Part shown: one piece after another, positions 59,703-64,000 of the stretch
Layout: every line of letters begins with the position of its first letter
Position numbering within the stretch: the first letter of the stretch is position 1
DNA from: Sipunculus nudus
Taxonomy: Eukaryota > Annelida > Sipuncula > Golfingiida > Sipunculidae
NCBI GenBank assembly: GCA_026874595.1
Contig: CM049309.1
Span: forward strand, 22,179,033 to 22,243,032
DNA: 64,000 bases
Direction of reading: 5' to 3'
Program-made: the position numbers and the translations under genes
The notes under the pieces: model-generated
Told to the model about the DNA's origin: nothing
The model's database searches: none
What the model saw: only the letters and a program-made list of their open reading frames with translations

Positions 59703-61880
59703 GGTTCACACGTTGGCCGGCCCGGCTCGGCCAGGCGAGAAGGCCCAAGACTAGCATGATCGCTGTGTTTACACGTGGGCCGCACCCGCCCAGCTAGAAC
59801 AAGGAACGCTGTGGCATAGCAATGCCCAGGGCTCGAGCCAAACACGAATCAGAATGTCAACAGCGCACAATAAACGGGACATGTCAACAGCTCACAATAA
59901 AACAGACGTCTGTAACAATATTAAGAAAAGGGGTATAACATTATCAATAATACATTATTCACGGATACAAATAGGTGGGTCATTTAAATACAAGAGAAAT
60001 TATATAAGTTTGAGCAGTGTGCCCTGACGTGTGTCTATATCAAAGGTGCGCTTTTTGTTAAGAACTCCATATGAATGAACAACTTGTCTTTGATTGAACA
60101 AGTAATTGTTGAACCAGATTTCCGGGGTAGCTGTATGCCATACTTGTGCATTTTAGTAATTAAGACATTATAATCAAAGCTGTTGAAACCGATTTCACAT
60201 AAAAAAAACATGTACCAGTGACATTCTTTTTATTGACATCCATTTAGCATTCGTCGAGAATACAAAACAAGTCAGCTAGAGTTTAATGATCTGGAGGATA
60301 TGCCATTGTCGACAATTGTGTCTACAAAATTTGGCGATGCTAGATTTAACGAAGTATTCCAAAGGTTTCTGCGCATGACCAATAACTGACTTTTGCCGGG
60401 CGTTATTTGAATCCAGGGCCTATACATACATGAATGCCCTCTGTGGTCTTCCATAGAGAATTCACAAGATTCAAGGTAAAGGTTAAATAAATTTTAAAAT
60501 GCAGGTGAAATATAATATGCAGCAACTGGAAGTAAAAACAGACATTCCGAATATAGGTTCTTTCATGGATAAATAGTGGTTCTTAAATGGATGCTGTATT
60601 AAACTTAAAAGATCCAAAATTTGATCGGATGTCATCTTTTTGGTAGATCCTGGCTATTGTTTCCCAATAGAATTATGATAATCAGTATATTTATAAGGAA
60701 GAACATAAAGAATTTAGAGGTCCCGGTCGATTTAGGAGGTTATCTTTTTTTAACAGGTTATCGCACGCCACAACCAACGTTCCAACTTTTGAGGCTCTCA
60801 GTCATGTACATTGAAGACAAAACTGTCCGTAACATATGCAGTACGTGAGGATTTCAAACCATGTCATTTTTCCTTAGTGTCCCAAAAATGTGATCTACCT
60901 TTGCCAAGGAAACTACTATATTATGAATGGTCACCATCTTATTGATTATTAAAACGGTAATTTGGAACCTCCATAAAGCCTCCATAAAGTGTGGGGGGGA
61001 TGTGACGCTGTTTTACTGGCGTGGTGTATCGGGATATCGGATGCAACGCCCACAGCTAAAGAATAATGTACATGGAAAGGTGTAAAGACAGGTATAAACA
61101 TGTGCATGTTTTGACTTAACTGGCAGAATATACATGTAGGTCACTGTGGTCTGATATAGGGTTTTCCTGAAAAGTTCTCATGGACCTCGTCGGATCTTGA
61201 ACTTGAAGTTTCTAAGTGTAACTGCTACGATTTGTGCAAGTCTGACTCACAGGTATCTCATAAAAATGGACTCCTCAATTGCATCTTTAGTGACTTGTGC
61301 ATTGCATTAGTGAGTCCATCGATTGCCCCTTAGTTGCCTGTGATTATAACACTTTAAACATAATTTAGCGATTTCACATATTTCCATTGATTAACTGATT
61401 AGTGTTCAGTACATTTATATGTGTTGTGAATATATGACTATTGGAAAAAATACCTTAAAACAGCTTTGTTCTGCACCAAGGAAGTGAAAATATATACATT
61501 AAAGAATACAGACCTAACGCATTATACAGGACTGCCGTCAATACAGTTAATTAAAGGTTATCGGGGTGTATATGCTTAGTTTTTCTCTGGACAAATCAAT
61601 CAGTTACTGATGTTACGTATGCTTAATGCTTTCCACAATGGTTATCTGAGACTACAGGCCTTTCAACACAATACGTAACATTGACATGTTCCAAACATAG
61701 GAGCTACTTTTATACAATTTCTTTTCTCTGAGTAACAGATCGTTTCGTGACATAATCCGAATAAAATCCAAATGGTGGGCCGTCAGCGGCTAACTCACAA
61801 TCTGCTAAAATCATATGGAACTTTTTGTGAATTTGCACTGTTGGGTGATCGGTCAATTAAATGCTGAAATCTGATAACAA
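59703..61880 (+). mobile_element. 2.2-kb segment inserted in family A; paralogue of 6107-8450
   Basis: Family A text stops at about 59702 and resumes near 61885, so this block is an insertion. Its first 200 bp (59705-59912) are GC-rich and, read on the minus strand, start TGTTACAGACGTC like the solo LTR candidate at 42558. The remaining ~1.96 kb matches 6107-8450. About 61290-61760 is private to this copy. No coding frame is conserved between copies. Confidence 0.65.
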
Positions 61881-62650
61881 ATATTGGAAACATGATTTTG
61901 TGTATCCAGTGAGTCACTCGGGGTACATATTGTATCGGCTAGCCTAAGAGTCTTCTTACATAACAAGCTGGGAAATTTTGGGTCAGCCTCCATCAAAACC
62001 TAAAATTAGTTCATGGTAACCTATTTTCTGCGGGCCGTTGACCCAAAAACATAAGTTTAAGAACACAACAGTCAGACAGGTACAACACATCTGGACGAGG
62101 AACCTTGTTATATGACATCTATGGATGTCCTTTGCAAGTCTCCTTTGAATTCTGAAATTGTTTCACTGTGATCTATATTATGCGAGTTAAAGTAAAGGAA
62201 AGATGATTTAAGCACTGATCTATTCAGATGGGCACAAATCAATACGGTTTGACCTATACCCTAAAAGTTCAAGGAGGTCCGGGACAAATCTCTTTCAACA
62301 TCTCTTGAAACATTATGATGTCATGATGACCAATAATCTTTGAAATACGAGGAGGAACCTAATTTTGAGCACCCAAAATGTCAGACAGTGCACAAATCCT
62401 AATGGTTTGATATGGATTTGTCTTTCTTAATGTAAAGGGGGGGGGGGGGGGTCATTGTTAAGGTTATTTGTACACCTGGAATGAGGTCACTGTGCCCTAT
62501 ATTCTGCAAGATATATGAACCAACATGATTTGAGGACCCTACAATGGAGATTTTCATGAAAGGCTACATTTGGAACTAGAAACTTCTAATTCGATTAAGA
62601 TCCAGGGATATTCCTTTAACTAAGGACCCATGAATTTCGACGTTCAGCAG
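61881..62650 (+). repeat. Family A, copy 3, right part, with G15 run
   Basis: The family A phrase order resumes ('cctaaaattagttcatggta', 'tttgcaagtctcc', 'tctttcttaatgtaaa'). A run of 15 G lies at 62437-62451. Confidence 0.75.
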
Positions 62651-63139
62651 AGTTCGTCTATAAAGTGTATTTTTCGAAAGGTTGGTCCTGTGAACTTGCC
62701 CCTTGTCCTTGTGACCTAAACATCTGAAAACTTACTATCCTGGAACTTACTTTTACTTCGATTCCCGTTGGGTTGGCTGAAATAGGATAATACAGGATCC
62801 AAAGGTACCTTGTGTAATGAATTCAATTAAACAAGAAGAACAGGCACACACAATTTCAAAACAACACATGACATCATTCATCGATATTTTGGAAGATAAT
62901 TTATTTGACAAGAAGGTAATCTAATAGGACAATGATAATACTGCAGTATTCCTAAATATATTTTTGGATGCACAAAAAGAATGCAAAGATCAGTGCACGT
63001 GTTTTTTAATCCTTTCCATTGCCATGCTTAACAGGGTGAAACCTTTCAAACAGTGAGAAACAGGTGATGTTAGCAGCCGATATCTATGGACATGAAAAAA
63101 ATATAAAGTAATGATTAGTACTGGTGATCGGATCCATTC
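62651..63139. other. No recognised feature
   Basis: Non-coding DNA without recognised repeats. Confidence 0.4.
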
Positions 63140-63720
63140 TGGTTACAGATTATCAGTCGCGCCACCTGTCATATGTATGATTTAAATTATGCATGATCCG
63201 TGGCTGTGCAAAGTTTCAGGCCAATAGTTTATACCATTCCTGAGATATGTGTAATATTAACCTAACTAAGATGCCTTTATGGCCATAACGGAAAACAGTT
63301 ATAGGTGGCGCCTCTAGAGTTCAGAAAATGATAAACCATTCCATGAGCTTTCCATAGAAACTAAAATAGAACAAAATCTATTGAACAACTCCTGAGATAT
63401 CGGTGGCTTTTTGTAGCAACAAAACGATTGCCATCATAAAGATTACGACCTATGTACGTGATAAATCTATCCACCATCTTACCGTCCAAAATATCAGGCC
63501 GATAGCTTATGACAGTCCTGAGATATATTTGATAAATTTTACCTTCAATAGACGCATAATTGAAAAATAATTATTAATAATTAAACCAAAGTTTAGTGCA
63601 TGATAAAACTATTCTCGAGCTTTCTACAGAAATAAAAAATGGAGAAAATCTAATGAACCACCGTGAGATATGGGTGATTATATACGGCGGTTGACTAAAA
63701 CAATATTCTTCTCCTTTTTG
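63140..63720. repeat. GGTGGCGCC-type dispersed repeat, third cluster
   Basis: 'cgcgccacctgtc' (63160), 'ataggtggcgcct' (63302) and three 'ctgagatatg/cgg' phrases in a repeating order place it with the 3470 and 46540 clusters. Confidence 0.6.
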
Positions 63721-63779
63721 CAGGAAGCCACATGTCAAAAATAGAGTAATGAAAATATTGACTTAAAGTGATTCCAAAA

Positions 63780-64000
63780 GCTATCAATAAGGTTCTTCCC
63801 ACTACAGGAAACAAATTTAATGACAGATGGTACCTGTGACCTTGACCTTTGACCCCCAAAATTAATAGGACTCTTCCCCCATTGGCACCCATATATTTCA
63901 TAAGAAAGAAGGTTTTTTAGGGATCAAAAGTTTGGCTTAAAAATGCATCCACAATCTTTTTTTTTAAAGAAGTGGGACCTGTGACTTTGATTTTGACCTC
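63780..64000 (+). repeat. 'gacctttgacccc' repeat, cut by window end
   Basis: 'cttgacctttgacccccaaa' (63841) and a second unit about 140 bp later ('agtgggacctgtgac') are diverged relatives of the 144-bp units at 7104-7430. Confidence 0.6.

Overview
This window looks like nuclear DNA of a mollusc, most likely a bivalve. It is AT-rich and gene-poor, with no bacterial-type gene packing. Much of it is dispersed or tandem repeats of styles common in bivalve genomes: elements opening with an AGCTCAGCTGAC-type motif, blocks reading 'gtgaccTTTGACCcc', GGTGGCGCCACC repeats, and many (TA)n tracts and G/C runs. The species call is inference from these repeat styles.

Protein-coding content is sparse. The best gene signals are: a TATA/CCAAT promoter with a first coding exon on the minus strand (13284 down to 13055, consensus donor GTAAGTAT); a terminal exon with a PAN/apple-like cysteine pattern (25352-25620, +); and an intact 220-residue SGNH-hydrolase-like reading frame (44861-45523, +), possibly retroelement-derived. 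Weaker unrecognised exon candidates lie at 10464-11152, 15600-15789, 27610-27897 and 44501-44646.

Layout: 1-2470, 26172-27560 and 59170-62650 are three copies of one large, internally repetitive family. Copy 1 carries a SINE with an 8-bp target duplication; copy 3 is split by a 2.2-kb insert that also occurs at 6107-8450. A CR1/Jockey-like LINE remnant lies at 9240-9880. From 17306 to 20647 is a complete non-coding hAT-type element (12-bp terminal repeats, perfect 8-bp duplication AATATCAT) with ~440-bp inverted arms around a 118-bp tandem array. It sits at the edge of a 4.5-kb, 39-bp minisatellite (20656-25205) whose unit is exactly 13 codons and stays open on the minus strand.

From 28080 to 30840 there are four ~0.7-kb tandem copies invaded by two tRNA-derived SINEs, an inverted-repeat element and a 160-bp pogo-like MITE. 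From 31735 to 35200 lie decayed Ty3/Gypsy pieces (gag, protease, LTR-like DNA with a GC-rich minisatellite). A solo-LTR candidate is at 41935-42558, a Tx1/L1-type LINE pseudogene at 49872-51722, a foldback structure at 51717-53690, and a minus-strand Gypsy RT remnant plus LTR/leader at 56057-57100. The final kilobase is again dispersed repeat.

The most interesting unit is the hAT-type tandem-repeat element nested in the 39-bp minisatellite. No transposase, RNA operon, CRISPR array or prokaryotic system is visible.
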